Source: Haplomitrium mnioides (Eukaryota > Marchantiophyta > Haplomitriopsida > Calobryales). Taken from it: 64,000 nt of DNA. Under the pieces are notes generated by a model, which was given only the letters and a program-made list of their open reading frames with translations, was not told the origin of the DNA and made no database searches. This document shows positions 9,874 through 21,543 of this stretch, piece by piece; the stretch's first letter is position 1; each line of letters begins with the position of its first letter. The position numbers and the translations under genes are program-made. The DNA lies in the NCBI GenBank assembly GCA_049999725.1, contig JBNGIS010005517.1, positions 1 through 64,000 of the forward strand. Reading direction: 5' to 3'.

Positions 9874-10924
9874 ACCTTCAGTCTGATGTTTTGGTCAAAC
9901 GCGATGGTCCAACTTCCCCTTTGAAAGTGGTGGCGGATGGTCACTTCGGATCACTCCTCGGCCAACTTTGGAACAGACCACTTCGGATCAGTCCTCAGTC
10001 AACTTCAGAAACAAACCAATTCAGATTACCTTCTACGGATCTGCGTCAAGTTTGTCTTCTTGCGGATCTATGCTAAGCTTCTTCAGAGTTGACCTTCTGC
10101 CGATCTGTGCCAAGCCTTTTCAGATGTACGCCAGGCTTCTTCAAATCAGCGCTAAGAAACAGTAACAATCCAAAACAACCAAAAGAAGGGGAAACAAGAA
10201 ACGCTTTGGAAGGGTACATGGGGGGTATAGATGGGCTTGCTTCAACGGGATTGGGGTTGATGCTAATGAGAAGTGTGCGGAAACTATCTTGGACAAGAAG
10301 ACACAACGGAGAAGGGAGGAGAGATTTTTAGAGAGGCTTTACTTGGAGCAAGTGGACTCGTGCAGGAGGGCTAACAAGGGTGTTGAGAATCATTGGGCGG
10401 GGAGCTTTAGAGGCTCATGCGATCCAGGTAGACCCATCCTTGCAGGTGGACCAACATTCGAAGGTGAATCGACACTTAAAAGATGAAGGGAAATCTTTCA
10501 GTCTTGAATTCGGGAGAGGCTACCAAGGGGCGATCTTGGGGTCATCTCAACATTGTTTTTGCGGCAAATGCTTGGAGTGCGTTTTTCGTCTTAACTCTCA
10601 AGTGGAGCTAAGGGAGGAGTGGCTGTGTTAGTGCCAGCGCACTGCGCAGAAGATCTAGTCGAGGTTTGGGGTGGAGTGGGTTGGCCCACAGTTGAGAGGA
10701 CTATCTTCCAGAGGTGGAAGTTAAAGAAATCCTCTTCCAAGCGTGAGGAAGTAAATTTAGGGCTTCTCGGGAGGGAAGTTGAAAAACTATCTAGATGAGG
10801 TGCGTAGGTAAGTGGATGAAAGAGTGAGGAACTGTTGTGGAGGAGTGGAGAAGTCTACTGTTGAGTGTCAGAGTTTGTGACATTGAGGTCGCTCGGAATT
10901 GGAAGGCATGTGGTAAAGTGCAAA

Positions 10925-10944
10925 GTGTGTGTGTGTGTGTGTGT
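10925..10944 (+). repeat. (GT)n microsatellite
   Basis: Ten GT units near the 3' part of the B1 LTR. Confidence 0.9.
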
Positions 10945-11360
10945 TAGATAGATTTGTCTCTTTTCGGATTTCCTGAAAAGTATTTCAGCTTGATAGGAAC
11001 CAAAGAAGGCATCACATAGGAGGAGACAGAACTATAGACCATGCCTCTCTATATTTTGCGTGTTGAACCTTGAGTCCATTTTGTAAGCAAGGTGTCTTGG
11101 TCCATTCTTGGATCCCTCAAATATACTTCGTTTTGTAAACCAAATGTACTTCGGATATGGGTGTAAATAAGCAAGATTGGTCTTGAAGTGATTGTTGATA
11201 GTTAGACAGGCCTAAAAGGTGAAGTTGAGATTCTGTAAGACCTGAAAGGGACAACTTGGATGCGGGGCCATCTCACAAAAGAACCAGATGCCCGATATGT
11301 TGCCTCTTTCTTCCAAAGTGGCACCTTTGGGGGTAAAGGCCTGAAGGAGGGGGTTGACAT

Positions 11361-11378
11361 TGGCGCTAAAAGGAGGGC
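11361..11378 (+). promoter_or_regulatory. Primer-binding site of B1
   Basis: TGGCGCTAAAAGGAGGGC begins one base after the LTR end. TGG pairs with the CCA end of a tRNA, and the GCGC that follows fits a tRNA ending GCGCCA. B5 and B3 have decayed versions at the same place (GCGCTAGAAGAGGGC, GCCGCTGGAAGGAGGGC). The tRNA identity was not determined. Confidence 0.7.
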
Positions 11379-11519
11379 AAGAGGTTTGCAAGAACCTAAG
11401 ACCAATCTTAGACCGAGTTGTTATATTTTGTAAAAAGGACCCCAAGGTCGTATCGGAACAGGGGTGAAAAGCTCGGAGAAACAAGCATCCTATTGTAAGC
11501 GAGTGGAGAAAGAGTGGAG

Positions 11520-12831
11520 AGGGGTATCAACTTGTGGGTGGGGTTGGCTTTGCCTAGTGCTGTAATGGCCAATCTGGTACCTCCTTCCGGACTGAGAGTC
11601 TGTTTCAAATATAGGTCCTTCAAAGGACGACCCCGATGGTTAGCTTGACAACTTAGAAAATGTTGTAGTGGCAAATGGGGAGAGCCATGTGAAAATCAGT
11701 ATCTTGCCAATAATTTTGAAGGGAGAGGCACAACCCTGGTACAAGGATCTGCCAGACAATATTGAAAGAGACAAGAGAGCTTTTAAGGTCGCATTTGTGG
11801 CTGAATTCCAAGGAATTGGAGAAGAAACGGAGGCGTTACTCAATATGGGTCAACTTCGAATAAAGAAGAAGGAATCTATGAGAAAATTCCTACAAAGATT
11901 CAAAAAGGTGGCTCAGAAGCTGAATCTACCAGACACCGATGGAATGTTGCCAATGTGGTTTCTGGCAGTCCTACCCAAAGGAATAGGGACATGGGTAAGG
12001 CAAACAGACCTTCAGACCCTTGAGGAGGCGGTAAATGCGGCTCAATCCAATGTCAATGCTACAATCACTAGCTCCCGAAGAAAAACAAGAATGAAGTATG
12101 AATCTGAAGACTCTTCGGACACTTCAGAAAGCGAAGAAGAGACTGATGAGAGCTTTGCATTCACATTGGAGGGCGAGGGTGATTCGGATAGCAGCAGCTC
12201 AGAGGAGGACCAGGTTTCCCAAAAAAAGAAACAAACGAAAAGAGAAAAAGAAAAAGAAGCAGGCCAAGGATTGGGAATTCCATCACCGCAGAGAGGCCAA
12301 GAAGAGGAAATCAAAGAAAAGTGAACTCGAACCCTAACCTAGTAGAAAGCTAGTGGGGAAGGATCGGATCGATGAATTAAGCGCGAAGATGGAAGGAATG
12401 AACATCCTTCTAGCGGGGATCAAACCATAAGGTCGACCGCTCCCAACTAGACGAGTAGGAGTGTGATGCATCAGATGCAATAAGCATGACCACTCACCTC
12501 AAGAACGCCTTGAAGAGAACAATACCATCCATTATATGAGGGAAGAGGTACCGGATTTCATAAGGGAAGAAGTCGATTACAAGCTAGAGGAGGCATGAGA
12601 AATGGTATACCAGATCAACAAAGGCCTTGCACCATGTTTGGTAGGCCTACAAGAGTGAGCGGGGGGCAAGGAGGCAGGTGGGCTACCACGAGACCGCCTT
12701 CAACGACCATCATGGTCTGCTCGAATTGCGGCCAACTGGGGCACATTTCCTCAAATTGTCTTGAGCCCCAAAACAGTAGTTATGGCCAACCAACCGCATT
12801 GTGTTTCCAATGCAAGAAGGAGGCAAACTAA
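11520..12831 (+). pseudogene. gag: B1 Gag, decayed, cut in the third zinc knuckle
   Basis: The longest open stretch is 11668-12324 (218 aa). It has the gag block ANGESHVKISILPIILKGEA, then QPWYKDLP and a helical capsid-like region. An acidic Ser/Glu stretch follows (DSSDTSESEEETDES, then DSDSSSSEEDQ), then a Lys-rich tail. Homology continues after a frameshift near 12230 to a first knuckle CIRCNKHDHSPQER that has lost its last Cys (about 12476). The second knuckle, CSNCGQLGHISSNC, is intact near 12720. The third begins CFQCKKE and is cut at about 12825 by the left repeat of C. Stops and frameshifts make it non-functional. Confidence 0.8.
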
Positions 12832-15800
12832 GAAATTGAGGAAAGACACTTTATTGAAAAATACACAAGCAAAAATAGAAGGGGCATTGAAATAGAGCAG
12901 TTAGTCGGGCCGGAGAAGGCCATCACCGACTGCAATATCACGAGCTTTGGCAAGAGATGGGAAGAATAGGAAGTGGCGAATCAAGTTGATTGGACCACCC
13001 AATGGAGGCCTTGCACAAGCATAACACAAAACAATGGTAAGTCGGAAGTGACAACAGAGAAGTATGTCAAAAGAAAGGAAGGGGACTGATCATAAAGCCA
13101 GACCAAAGATAAAACTTGTCACTCTAATCACCCTTTCATGGATCAAATAGTAGCTTGGAAAACATACAAGCTCAAACCCATTAATAGCTCCAAGCAAAAG
13201 GGGCTTATAAGGGCTATCCAATATCAACTCCTGCCAAGGAGCAACTAAAAGATGCCATCGAAATTGCAAGTAGAAGAAAATAAAGGGCAAAGGTTGTAAT
13301 TGGACCTACAATCCTCTCAAGCGCAAAAGTGAATCGAGCAATCCAATGAACATTTAGAGCTCAAGAGCTGCTATTTAAGGGGAAACAGTGGAGTCACAAG
13401 ATTCTCTAGGCCCAAATCTGCAACAAGGGTCACTAGAAAGGCCATGCCACCAAGGGTGGAAACAAGGAGGATAATAGCTTCAACTCAAGTTGAATCAGAT
13501 CGTGAATAGTAAGAGCAGCGACCAATTTTCTTCTTGAACAAAGGGAATGAATCCATAAGACTGCTAAGGAACTTTTGCTAGAACGTATAGGTGGCGAAAC
13601 CTATCTGAGAATTGTGAAGCTAAAGGCGTCACAATTTTCTATTCATGTGACTTTGATGTTGAGTGCACATTGAATATGAGAGGTGGGTGGAAATGTGGAT
13701 GCAATCATCAATACACAACAAAACCTACAAATTCTACAAAGTATGAATACTCAATATAAAAATATCTCAGAAATTCTCAACTCTTTACTCCAGATTCTCT
13801 CACACAAAACACTCCTACTCTCACCATTCTAGCTCTTAACACACTCCTCACTCTATGAAAAACCACTCCTCAAGTGCTTGCTTTCCAATGAGTCTTCAAA
13901 GTAGCTCCTCAAATAGATCATCCAAATGCTTCTCCAAAGGTCTCTCACAACTCTCAAATCTCAAGTCTAAAACGAAAACCAAGTCCTAACTCAAGCTCCT
14001 CTCCTCTCTTCTCCTCCTCCTCATTATATACTGGTCTAGATAATTACTAAGAGTAAAATGAAATATTCTATCACCCTAGGTAAAGAATCCATGGTGATTA
14101 TTTTCCTAATTATTAAATCCTAAAAGTGCTTCTCAAGTATCTCCACCTTTTGTTTTCTTCTTCAAGAATAAGCTTCTCATTTGTAGCTTCTCTTGTCAAA
14201 GAATCTCAACAACTTTTCCAATACTTTTCTACATTGTGTGTGTCCCTACAAACAATTCCTAAGATGATACTTCAAGATTCTCTCAAAGAATAAGTCAAAG
14301 AACAAATAGACTTATTCGATTTACAAGAGATTTTTCACTTCTATAAATTTTTACTAGTTACTCAAGCAACATTTTATTCATATATAAAAAATCAGCTTCT
14401 AAACATGTCTACTAAGAAAATAATTCAATCTCTACTTAGTTATACGCATATTGAAGAAAACTGAGGAAATCTAAGTTTCCTATTATAACTTCTAAGTCTT
14501 CTCCATACTTCATCATGATGCATCCCATTCTATAGCAATGGTCTAAACACATTCAAATTCTCACAAAGACATTCCATGCTTTCATAAAACAAGAGGATGC
14601 AAAGGCATAGGTAAACCTTTTGACAAAGTAACAAGGCGAACTAGAGAGTGCCTATGAGAGCTAGGAGTAACCTAAAACGACAAAAACTAGAGGGGGGCTA
14701 CTTACCTCGTGAATAATCACAAGGCAAGAAAACCAAATGAGAGGAAGAAAGAGGATTCCTTGAACCAACCAGACAAGCCATTCCACATGCACATGTTTTG
14801 CCTAAGCAAAATGATAGGACCAAGCATTCCACTCTAACACAGCACAAGCGGCAAGGGGACACTCACAAAACCTGAAAGGTGGGTCAAGCATTCCTTAAAC
14901 CTCCACCAGCTAATGATCGAAAGAGGAAACGCATGGGCCATGGTAGGAGAGTGACGAGTCAACGGTTGCGGTAACCCAACTCCACCAACAATAAAAAAAC
15001 AAGAGCAATCGCTGGATCATAAGAATATTATGATGCCATCCTAGCGGAGAAGAGTTGTCTCAAGCTAAAAGCGCTACGACACAACCACAAAAGAGCAAGA
15101 AACAAAAAGGCAAGAAATGACAAAAAGCAAAAGATGAATGCAAACAAGGAAGGAGAGCCAGAAGGAAATATTTGACTGGCATCTGCACAGCGGAGTAGTG
15201 AATCAAGTCCATGCTAGAGGCAACAATGGATACACCTCTAAGCACTGAAAGAAAACGAGCTACAATAGAGGAGGGGAATGAGCAGGGGTTGGATACTAGA
15301 GAGCCCCAAAACTTCTCTGAGCAACAGTGCAGATGCTAAGTCAATCAGTTGTTTGGCTTAGGGGAGTGTTCTTCCCTTCTTCGAACACGAATGCATCAAC
15401 ATAACCAAAGAGATGCAAAGCATGAAATAGGAAGGGTCGCACCCCACTTGTAGGAAAGATCATTCGAAGCACCTATGAATCACACTTCCACCCTACAAAT
15501 GATCATCAATTGAAAAGGAAACAAACTCAAGCCTAAAAACAAGAAACGCCAAGCCCAAAGAAAATACAACCTTCAAGGGCTAAAGCACTTCTGACGGTCG
15601 CTTTTGTTGCGCCTCCATAAGCCATGTAAACAATGGAAAGTGAGAATAAAAAAGGAGGTGTCATGAACTTAGTGAATTTTAGGAGGTAGAAGAGACCGTA
15701 CTACACAAGAACTTAAGGCAGAGTGAGAGGGAAGTGGCAACACGACAAGGAGGCAGTTCACTATATTACAACGTCATGCAGATGACAAAGGAGGCTAGTA

Positions 15801-16355
15801 GATGGGAAATTTCAGCAGAGGGTAGTTGGTTGGGGGCACAATACAATTGCAGCTAAGGAGAGGTTGGGATTCAATTCCCTACAAGAAATTCAAGAGCTAG
15901 AATGGATAATTTTTTAAGTACCTCGTTGGCCATGGTAGAGGAGGTTAACTAAAGGTCCGAAAAATTAAAATTGAGTCATTTTGGCTATGCTTGGGTTACC
16001 TATCTGCTGAAACTTGAATTTTGGAGATGGGAGAAAGGAGATATAGGCAGAAGTAAGGCTCATTATTGGGGAATTGTCATCATGATTTTTAGAGGCAGAG
16101 AGTAGGAGCTCAAGCCTAAGAGGTTGAGGTGAGTATTCAAGAGCAAGCATGGGCTTTATCAAAAGAGGGGACTTGGACCAATGAGATGGACACAGTGAGA
16201 GGAGAAGACTCTACAAGAGGTGGACTCACTTATTCAATAGGGAGACACATGATGCTAGCTGCATTTCTAAAGCTACTTGAATCCACAAGCCAACAATTGG
16301 TGGATTGCTCTAGAATCAAGACCTTCCAGAGAGCAGAAGTGGAGTTGAATCTGCA
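12831..16355 (+). repeat. Left long direct repeat of C (candidate 5' LTR), with a solo D LTR inside
   Basis: This aligns along its length with 28140-30620. Shared blocks include GAAAAATACACAAGC near the start, TTGTAATTGGACCT, and the plus-strand reading MDTVRGE near the end. A 974-bp solo D LTR at 13613-14586 is absent from the other copy. No intact gene was found. An (AATAAA-like) signal on the minus strand near 12850 and a Cys/Trp-rich minus-strand block at about 14820-14900 leave open that the repeat is something other than an LTR. Confidence 0.6.
13613..14586 (-). repeat. Solo LTR of family D
   Basis: On the minus strand it starts with a decayed TATGAAAGCATGG (from TGTGAAGGCATG) and ends CTTCACA. 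It follows the D LTRs of 34316-46937, including GTGCACTCAACATCAAAGTCACATGA (split here for length: GTGCACTCAACATC, AAAGTCACATGA). The flanks AGAAT and AAAAC are compatible with a decayed 5-bp duplication. The matching position in the right C repeat (near 28940) lacks it and preserves the empty site. No internal D sequence remains. Confidence 0.85.
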
Positions 16356-17007
16356 ATGAAATAGTGGGAAGATCCCCTTTGCTTGCCACAAAGGGTTTGC
16401 TTAGGTTGAGCACAACATCCATGTAGTGGTGCAAAGCTAAATTACTTGTGAAAGTATCAATTCTTTGTTTGCTGCAAGCCAACTTGTGAGGCGGTTGTTC
16501 CTTGGAAAGGTAGTTCGCAACAAGAGGGGTGATAATGGTGGAGTGTGTGACCGGTGGCAGAGAGCGCCAACTTCCTAACTACGAAGTAATAAATCTCATC
16601 TCTTTGGATGACAGAGGTGAAATATATCTACTGTTGGGTGTTTGTGTGTGTGTGCATGGATTTGTGTAGAAATCTAGGTGGTGGCTCTAGGGGAGCAAGC
16701 CTGGCATGAGAAATATAGTACTTCTTGGTGGGTAGAGGGCTCATCCGATCGAAAGAAAGGCAAGAATCTATAGTAAGGCAATGGAATATTGCTTTTCCTT
16801 ATTGATGCCATAGAGAGGAAGCAGTGTAGAATTGTCAATCTTTGAGTGAGTCTAGGAGGAGAGGTTTAGTTGGATTTTGAAGCCACACTGTAAGGTGTTC
16901 AATCCTTGGGATAATCATATTGGCAGAGGGAGTCGTCGGGTAGTGCTAAGACTAGTTCAAGGTCAGTAAGCTAGTACAACGTAGAGTGCAAAGACATATG
17001 CCCCACA
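16356..17007 (+). other. Non-coding stretch between left C repeat and C gag
   Basis: About 650 bases without a supportable gene. It contains a short GT-rich run near 16640 and TTGGCAGAGGGAGTCG at about 16919, which could be a decayed primer-binding site. It has no counterpart after the right C repeat. It may be the 3' part of a long 5' LTR plus leader. Confidence 0.4.
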
Positions 17008-18020
17008 ATGGAGAGCACTGACCTTTGGATAGAATTGCCAAGCTTGGACTGGCTAGAAGCCATGAATGGTCATGCATTCCAATGGGCTCCATGCCCTTAC
17101 TTGCCATTCAAGGGGACAACTAGGGAAGAGCCTAATGAATGGATTGCAGAGTTCGAGGGCGCCAAGCAGACGAATGGGGAAGGGGCCATTATGACCACCA
17201 TCTTGCAAGGTGTGCTCAAGGGAGAAGCATGACCATGTTATAGAGGCCTGTCCAAAGCCAACAAGAACAATTGGCAATTGTTGAAGCCTTTATTTTCAGG
17301 GTGAAGTTCATGAAGATTGGGGGTGACAATGAGGCCCTCATCAGAATTATGCAGATAGAGATGAAGAAGAAGGAGTTTTTCAAGAAGTTTTTGTAGCACT
17401 TCCAAAGGCTAGCAAGGCAAGTCATCTCGATGCTAGAGGACATGATGCTCTATTCCTGGTTCATTTCAGGGCTGCCAATGAAGGTGGGTGGTTAGGTTTG
17501 GCACAATTGCCAAGAAACCTTCAATGAGGCGGTGGATAGAGCATGCTCCTACATCAGCATGGCGGCAATGTCAAGCTCTCGGAAGAAGACCAAGGTCCAC
17601 TACGACACAAAGACCTCTTCCAGTGATGAGGACAACCATTCAAGTATAGTACAACATCAAAATCATAATTAGAGGAAGAGAGCAGTGCTTGTTTAGGCTA
17701 CAGGAGCTCTTGGAGAAGGAAAGGAAGAAGGAGCCAAAACTAGCGAAAGAATGATCACGATAAGAAAAAAAGGAAGAGCCACCAAGATAAGATAGGATCC
17801 CCAAGTAGAAGGAGGTACAGAGGCGGTTAAGCAAGGTGCCAATAGAAGAACCAACAAAGAAAAAGGTAGTCAACGACCCCATAGACAACATTAACCGCAA
17901 ATTGTAAGCATTGTCCATCCACTTTTAAGGTCTAAAAGCAGAGGGGAACAAGGTCAGCACCACAAAGGCTCATGTGTGATGTGTCCATGTTGGCCATGAG
18001 TGCCCTACCAAGGGGCTAGC
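17008..18020 (+). pseudogene. gag: Element C Gag, 5' half, decayed
   Basis: The ATG at 17008 opens 74 codons with gag features: LPFKGTTREEPNEWIAEFEG and ILQGVLKGEA, then a stop. Matching sequence continues with stops and frameshifts (for example GLSKANKNNWQLL), an acidic/Ser stretch near 17590-17690, and a broken first zinc knuckle reading HVGHECPTKGLA at about 17975-18015. The B5 LTR interrupts it right after this knuckle. The reading resumes at 24521 with VREEP and YIREEVEF, which match VREEV-type sequence after the first knuckle in B1 and B3. Confidence 0.75.
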
Positions 18021-19480
18021 TGTCAACAGGTGAAGTAAGGCACTAATGAAAATTTTTAAAATATGGAGACAACATTGAAACATTCCTCTACTTTTCAGTG
18101 TTAAGATACTCCAGAGGCATCGAAATATCTAGTATCAGTGCTTTGAAGAGAGGTTCGTCCCAACTATCCATTCCGAAGGACAAAATTGGGACCAGAACAA
18201 GGAAGGACAAGACACTCTCCATGGATATTGAGAAGAGACTCGCCAGGAGGGTGAGGGTCGAGCGATCTCCGGAGAAGAAGAAGATCTAGGTCTAGATAAG
18301 AAAGATCAGGGATATGGATAGAATCAACGACTCAACGTTAGAAGAAAAGAACTAAACGTAAGGCGAGGAGATCCCTTGTTACCATTGACTATCAGGAAAG
18401 CGTCAGGGCTCAATGGCGAGGAGAAGGGAAGGCGCCCCCAACACAACTAGAATCGAAGGATTGGAGGAAGAAGGAAGAATGCGACCACCATCGGAAGGCA
18501 GGAACGACACTAGGGGTCGGGGGACGCTTTGTTCCACGAGGTGTTGACGGGCTTCATCAGGGTCCGAACAGATTTCGGTCTTCGGAGGTCTTCCTTCTAT
18601 CACACCTCTGTCGGTAGTATTGGGGTGATCAAGGCGACGGAGTAGGCTGTATCAAATCGATTCTCCTCCAATGAAGCGAAGTGGTCAGATTTCCCTTCAG
18701 AAGGCGGTGTCCGGATATGTCTTGCATCTCTATCAGGCATGAGGGACCAACTCCCCTTCCAAATGAAGCATCAAGCATAAGTTCTATCGGAGAGGTCAAA
18801 CTTTGGAGTTGACCATCAGACCTTACCTTCTTTGGGCTTGTCTTATTCGGATCAGTTCTTCGAGTCAAATTTCGAAGTTGGGAGTCCTTAATCCAATCCT
18901 TTGGTTGGGTGTGGCGGTCCAACTTCCACTTGGAAGATGGTGGTGAACAACGCCCATCGGAGAGGGCCAAACGTCGGAGTTGACCATTTGACCTGACCTC
19001 CCTCGGACCTTACCTTACCTTCTTCGGGCTTGTCTTCTTCAAATCAGTTCTTTGAGTCAAACTTTGGAGTTGGGATTTCTTAATCCGATCCTTTGGTCGG
19101 GCGCGGTGGTTCAACTTCTACTTAAAAGATGACGGCGGAAATCGCCCATTGGAGAGGGTCAAACTTTGGAAATGGCCATTTGACCTGACCTCCCTCGGAC
19201 CATACCTTACTTGCTTCGAACTAGTTCTGCAGATCATCTCTTTTGGATCTTCATCGACCCTACCTCTTTGGATCAGTCATTCGGATCTTCATCGACCTTA
19301 CTTCTGTGGATCATCTCATTCGAATCTTCATTGACCTTCCTTCTACAGATCATCTCATTCGGATCTCCATCGACCTTCCTTCTACAGATCATCTCATAAA
19401 AGAACCTATGACCCCAATTGTCACCCTCTCCTTCCAAAGTGGTACCTTTGGAAGTTAAGGCCTCAAGGAGGGGTGTGACA
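18021..19480 (+). repeat. 5' LTR of B5, internally deleted
   Basis: Starts TGTCAACAGG, ends GGTGTGACA. It is collinear with the 3' LTR to about 19395 and then jumps to the last 90 bases. The 1.37-kb difference has ATCTCAT at both edges in the longer copy, so a deletion at short homology is likely. It contains three diverged repeats of about 160-195 bp (starting near 18799, 18958 and 19152) with the block GGTCAAACTTTGGAGTTGACC, and a 39-bp minisatellite. Confidence 0.85.
19216..19395 (+). repeat. 39-bp minisatellite, about 4.6 copies
   Basis: The unit is GGATCTTCATCGACCTTACT followed by TCTGCGGATCATCTCATTC. The 3' LTR of the same element has about ten copies. Because 39 is divisible by three, all frames stay open by chance and give 13-residue protein repeats that should not be taken as genes. 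Confidence 0.85.
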
Positions 19481-19689
19481 TAAATTTTTAGCGCTAGAAG
19501 AGGGCAAAGGTTTGCACAAACCTGAGACCAACCCAAGACAAAGTTATCATTTTTGCATAAAGGACCCCCAAGGTTGTGTCGGTATAAGGTTGAAAAGCTA
19601 GGAGAAACAAGAATCTTGTTGTGAGCTAGCCTGACTTAGAGTGGAGGGGAGTATTGACTTGTGGATAAAGTGGTCCTTACATGTTGTTG

Positions 19690-20400
19690 TAATGGCTAAT
19701 CCAGTACCTCTTCGTGGACTTCAAGGCAATGCAAGTGCAAGTCCTTCAAAAGAGTAAAGTTGTCCCCTCCCATTGAGGTATTGGGCCATACCCGCTCATG
19801 AAGGAAAAGATAGGCTAAGTATGTGTCGTAGTACTCTTCTGATAGTTCAAGCAACAATGAGGAGACAGAGGAGAGCTCCGCATCCACCTCAAAAAGTGAC
19901 AATGACTTTGATAGCAGCAACTTTGATGATGAGAGGTTTTCAAGAAGGAAGAAGAAGAGAAAGGAGCGAAAGAACAAGAAGGTTCCAAAGGAGAGGGAAG
20001 CTTGCTTAGCAGAGTTGAGGTCAAAGATGGAGGTAATGCATGTTCTCCTTGCAAGAATCAAGCTATATCAAGACAAAAGGTCATATACCACCCAGGTAGG
20101 ACTTGCAGGTCTAGGAGCTGGACAATCAGGTGGATGGGTAACAAATGGGCCATCGAAAAAGATCATTATAGTGTGTTGGAATTGTGGTCAACCTAGAAAT
20201 GTTTCCTCCAACTGTCCTGAACCATAGAGGTAGGATTATGATTATCCAATTCAATGCACTCTCAGTATGGAGAAGAGGAAGCAACACTGATAGATATGGA
20301 AACCTTTGCCTCAGATGATTGTTATCGAGTGGTGGCCAAATCAAGGTCCAAGTCTCACAAGAAGGTCAATTGCAAGAAGGGGCGAAAGGCTAAGAAGGCT
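19690..20400 (+). pseudogene. gag: B5 Gag remnant lacking the capsid core
   Basis: After a decayed leader the gag start AVMANPVPLRG-like region is joined directly to the acidic Ser/Glu stretch (NNEETEESSASTSKSDND), so the central capsid part seen in B1 is deleted. A basic segment with RRKKKRKERKNKKVPKE follows, then LRSKMEVMHVLLARI. A zinc knuckle reads CWNCGQPRNVSSNC, where the usual GH is RN, so the zinc-binding His is lost (about 20179-20220). The third knuckle is missing. Homology continues with DDCYRVV as in B3. Confidence 0.7.
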
Positions 20401-20409
20401 ATGAATTAA

Positions 20410-21186
20410 GTGTGGTTGCCCATGAGTGATTCTGAATACGAGACAGAAAACCCCACCTGGTTCTATCCGACACAACCAGAAGAGGTGGGTGAATTTGAAT
20501 TTACCAGTGTCTTGGAGGTAGCTCAGGAGGAGAGGGAGGCCGAAGAGAACCTGAAGGATGTCTCGGGGCAGCAAGTGCTAGGTGATCCAAATGAGCTCAA
20601 AGAGGCAAAATCATCCATGGTAGTGGTGCAAAAACTTACTCCTTGCATCATTCGGGATGAAGCAGAAGAAATAGAACCAAGAGAGGAGGAATCCGCAAAC
20701 ATGTTGGGGCACCATGGGAGGACTGAACTTGAGCTAGATAGGGAGTGCGCAATTGGACCTCATCACCTGCAAGACGAGGAGCTCTTAGAGGACCAATGTT
20801 GGACAGAATGGGCGATTGCAGAGATGAGCGGTTGCAGCTCTGAATCGGAAGCAGAAGAGGACTGGGCACCATCGTATCCGACGGAGTTTAGTCACAGAGG
20901 CAGACCAAGAAGTGTAATTGGGTTAGAACTCCCTCATGTGGAGGAGTTGAGGCCACCTCAAATAGAAGGTTGTAGCCTAGAGGACCCGAATTTATTGGAT
21001 GTTGAACCTCATCTCAAGCCAGAGAAGGAGCTAACCTCAAGTCAACCCAAAGAACTTGCTGTCATGGAAGAAAATGTGACAGGCAGCCCAACCACCACCA
21101 ACGTTGTATATAATTATATTCTTAAAGATCCTATGTACCATACATATGTTTGTTCTTGTTTTGTCATTTGTTCTCCATGTGTGTAA
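20410..21186 (+). CDS. Acidic open reading frame of unknown function in B5
   Basis: This is a 258-codon frame without stops, notable among decayed neighbours. The first part (about residues 5-22, SDSEYETENPTWFYPTQ) is homologous to gag-protease linker sequence in B3. The rest is strongly acidic and Glu-rich, with segments such as EEIEPREEES, EELLEDQCWTEW and SSESEAEEDWAPSYP. I recognise no enzyme motif and no match in the other B copies. The last 20 residues are hydrophobic and Cys-rich, but that is probably readthrough into non-coding sequence. It may be an element-specific protein or diverged linker sequence that has stayed open by chance. The true start may lie further upstream, as ATG 20410 follows an in-frame TAA. 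Confidence 0.4.
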   Translation: MWLPMSDSEYETENPTWFYPTQPEEVGEFEFTSVLEVAQEEREAEENLKDVSGQQVLGDPNELKEAKSSMVVVQKLTPCIIRDEAEEIEPREEESANMLGHHGRTELELDRECAIGPHHLQDEELLEDQCWTEWAIAEMSGCSSESEAEEDWAPSYPTEFSHRGRPRSVIGLELPHVEELRPPQIEGCSLEDPNLLDVEPHLKPEKELTSSQPKELAVMEENVTGSPTTTNVVYNYILKDPMYHTYVCSCFVICSPCV

Positions 21187-21543
21187 TGTGTGTGCACCCC
21201 AAGGCTAGGAGAGAGAGGCCAGCAGAGTAGTCTTAGGTCAGAGAATGGTCTCACGAACCAAAAGGAAGGGCAACAAGGTACGCTGTTGTGCTAATCCAAT
21301 ATCCAGTACAAACCAGAATTTGGAGATGCAGCTTTTGTATGGGATCTGGGGAAGAGGTTTAGGTGGGGTGAATGTCGATGGGTATTTATAATTCTTTGAG
21401 TGTGTTTAGCGGTTGTTAGTTTTGTTGCATGAGTTCACCTCAAGATAGACCACAAGCGGAAGTGGCAGAGTGCAGAGCCAACAGAATGCCAACCAAGTTG
21501 GATAGCCAACAAGAAAGGGTGTTCTCGGGGTCGCTTCACACTC
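21187..21543 (+). other. 3' untranslated interior of B5
   Basis: No gene seen. The last 60 bases (GGGTGTTCTCGGGGTCGCTT and on) match the region before the 3' LTR of B3. Confidence 0.6.

Larger units (their letters stand above)
9029..11359 (+). repeat. 5' LTR of B1
   Basis: The LTR starts TGTCAAACAGTGACATGAGG and ends GGGTTGACA, about 2.33 kb. The start aligns with those of B3 (34154, 55586) and B5 (18021, 21557), and the end with 19480, 24520, 49675 and 60856. It holds a 23-bp tandem repeat at 9766-9873 and a (GT)10 run at 10925-10944. No coding sequence is supported in it. Confidence 0.85.
9029..12830 (+). mobile_element. Family B copy B1: 5' LTR and gag, truncated
   Basis: A 5' LTR, primer-binding site and gag in order, cut in the third zinc knuckle by the left repeat of element C. 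Its left end lies inside the minus-strand pol of B4, with GCTTC as the last five flanking bases. No pol or 3' LTR belonging to B1 is found further on. Confidence 0.8.

Noticed and set aside
14800-14920. Possible LINE RT zinc-finger end on the minus strand of the C repeats
   Set aside because: Only one short block is shared and it follows stops in both copies. No upstream RT motif was found, so I did not annotate a LINE.
16129-16359. A 76-codon frame at the end of the left C repeat with a counterpart at 30454
   Set aside because: The two readings differ by many non-conservative changes and frameshifts, which suggests non-coding repeat sequence.
18765-19200. Regularly spaced repeats that might suggest a CRISPR array
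   Set aside because: Units are long, diverged and without unique spacers, and they recur in other B LTRs. The context is a plant retrotransposon.
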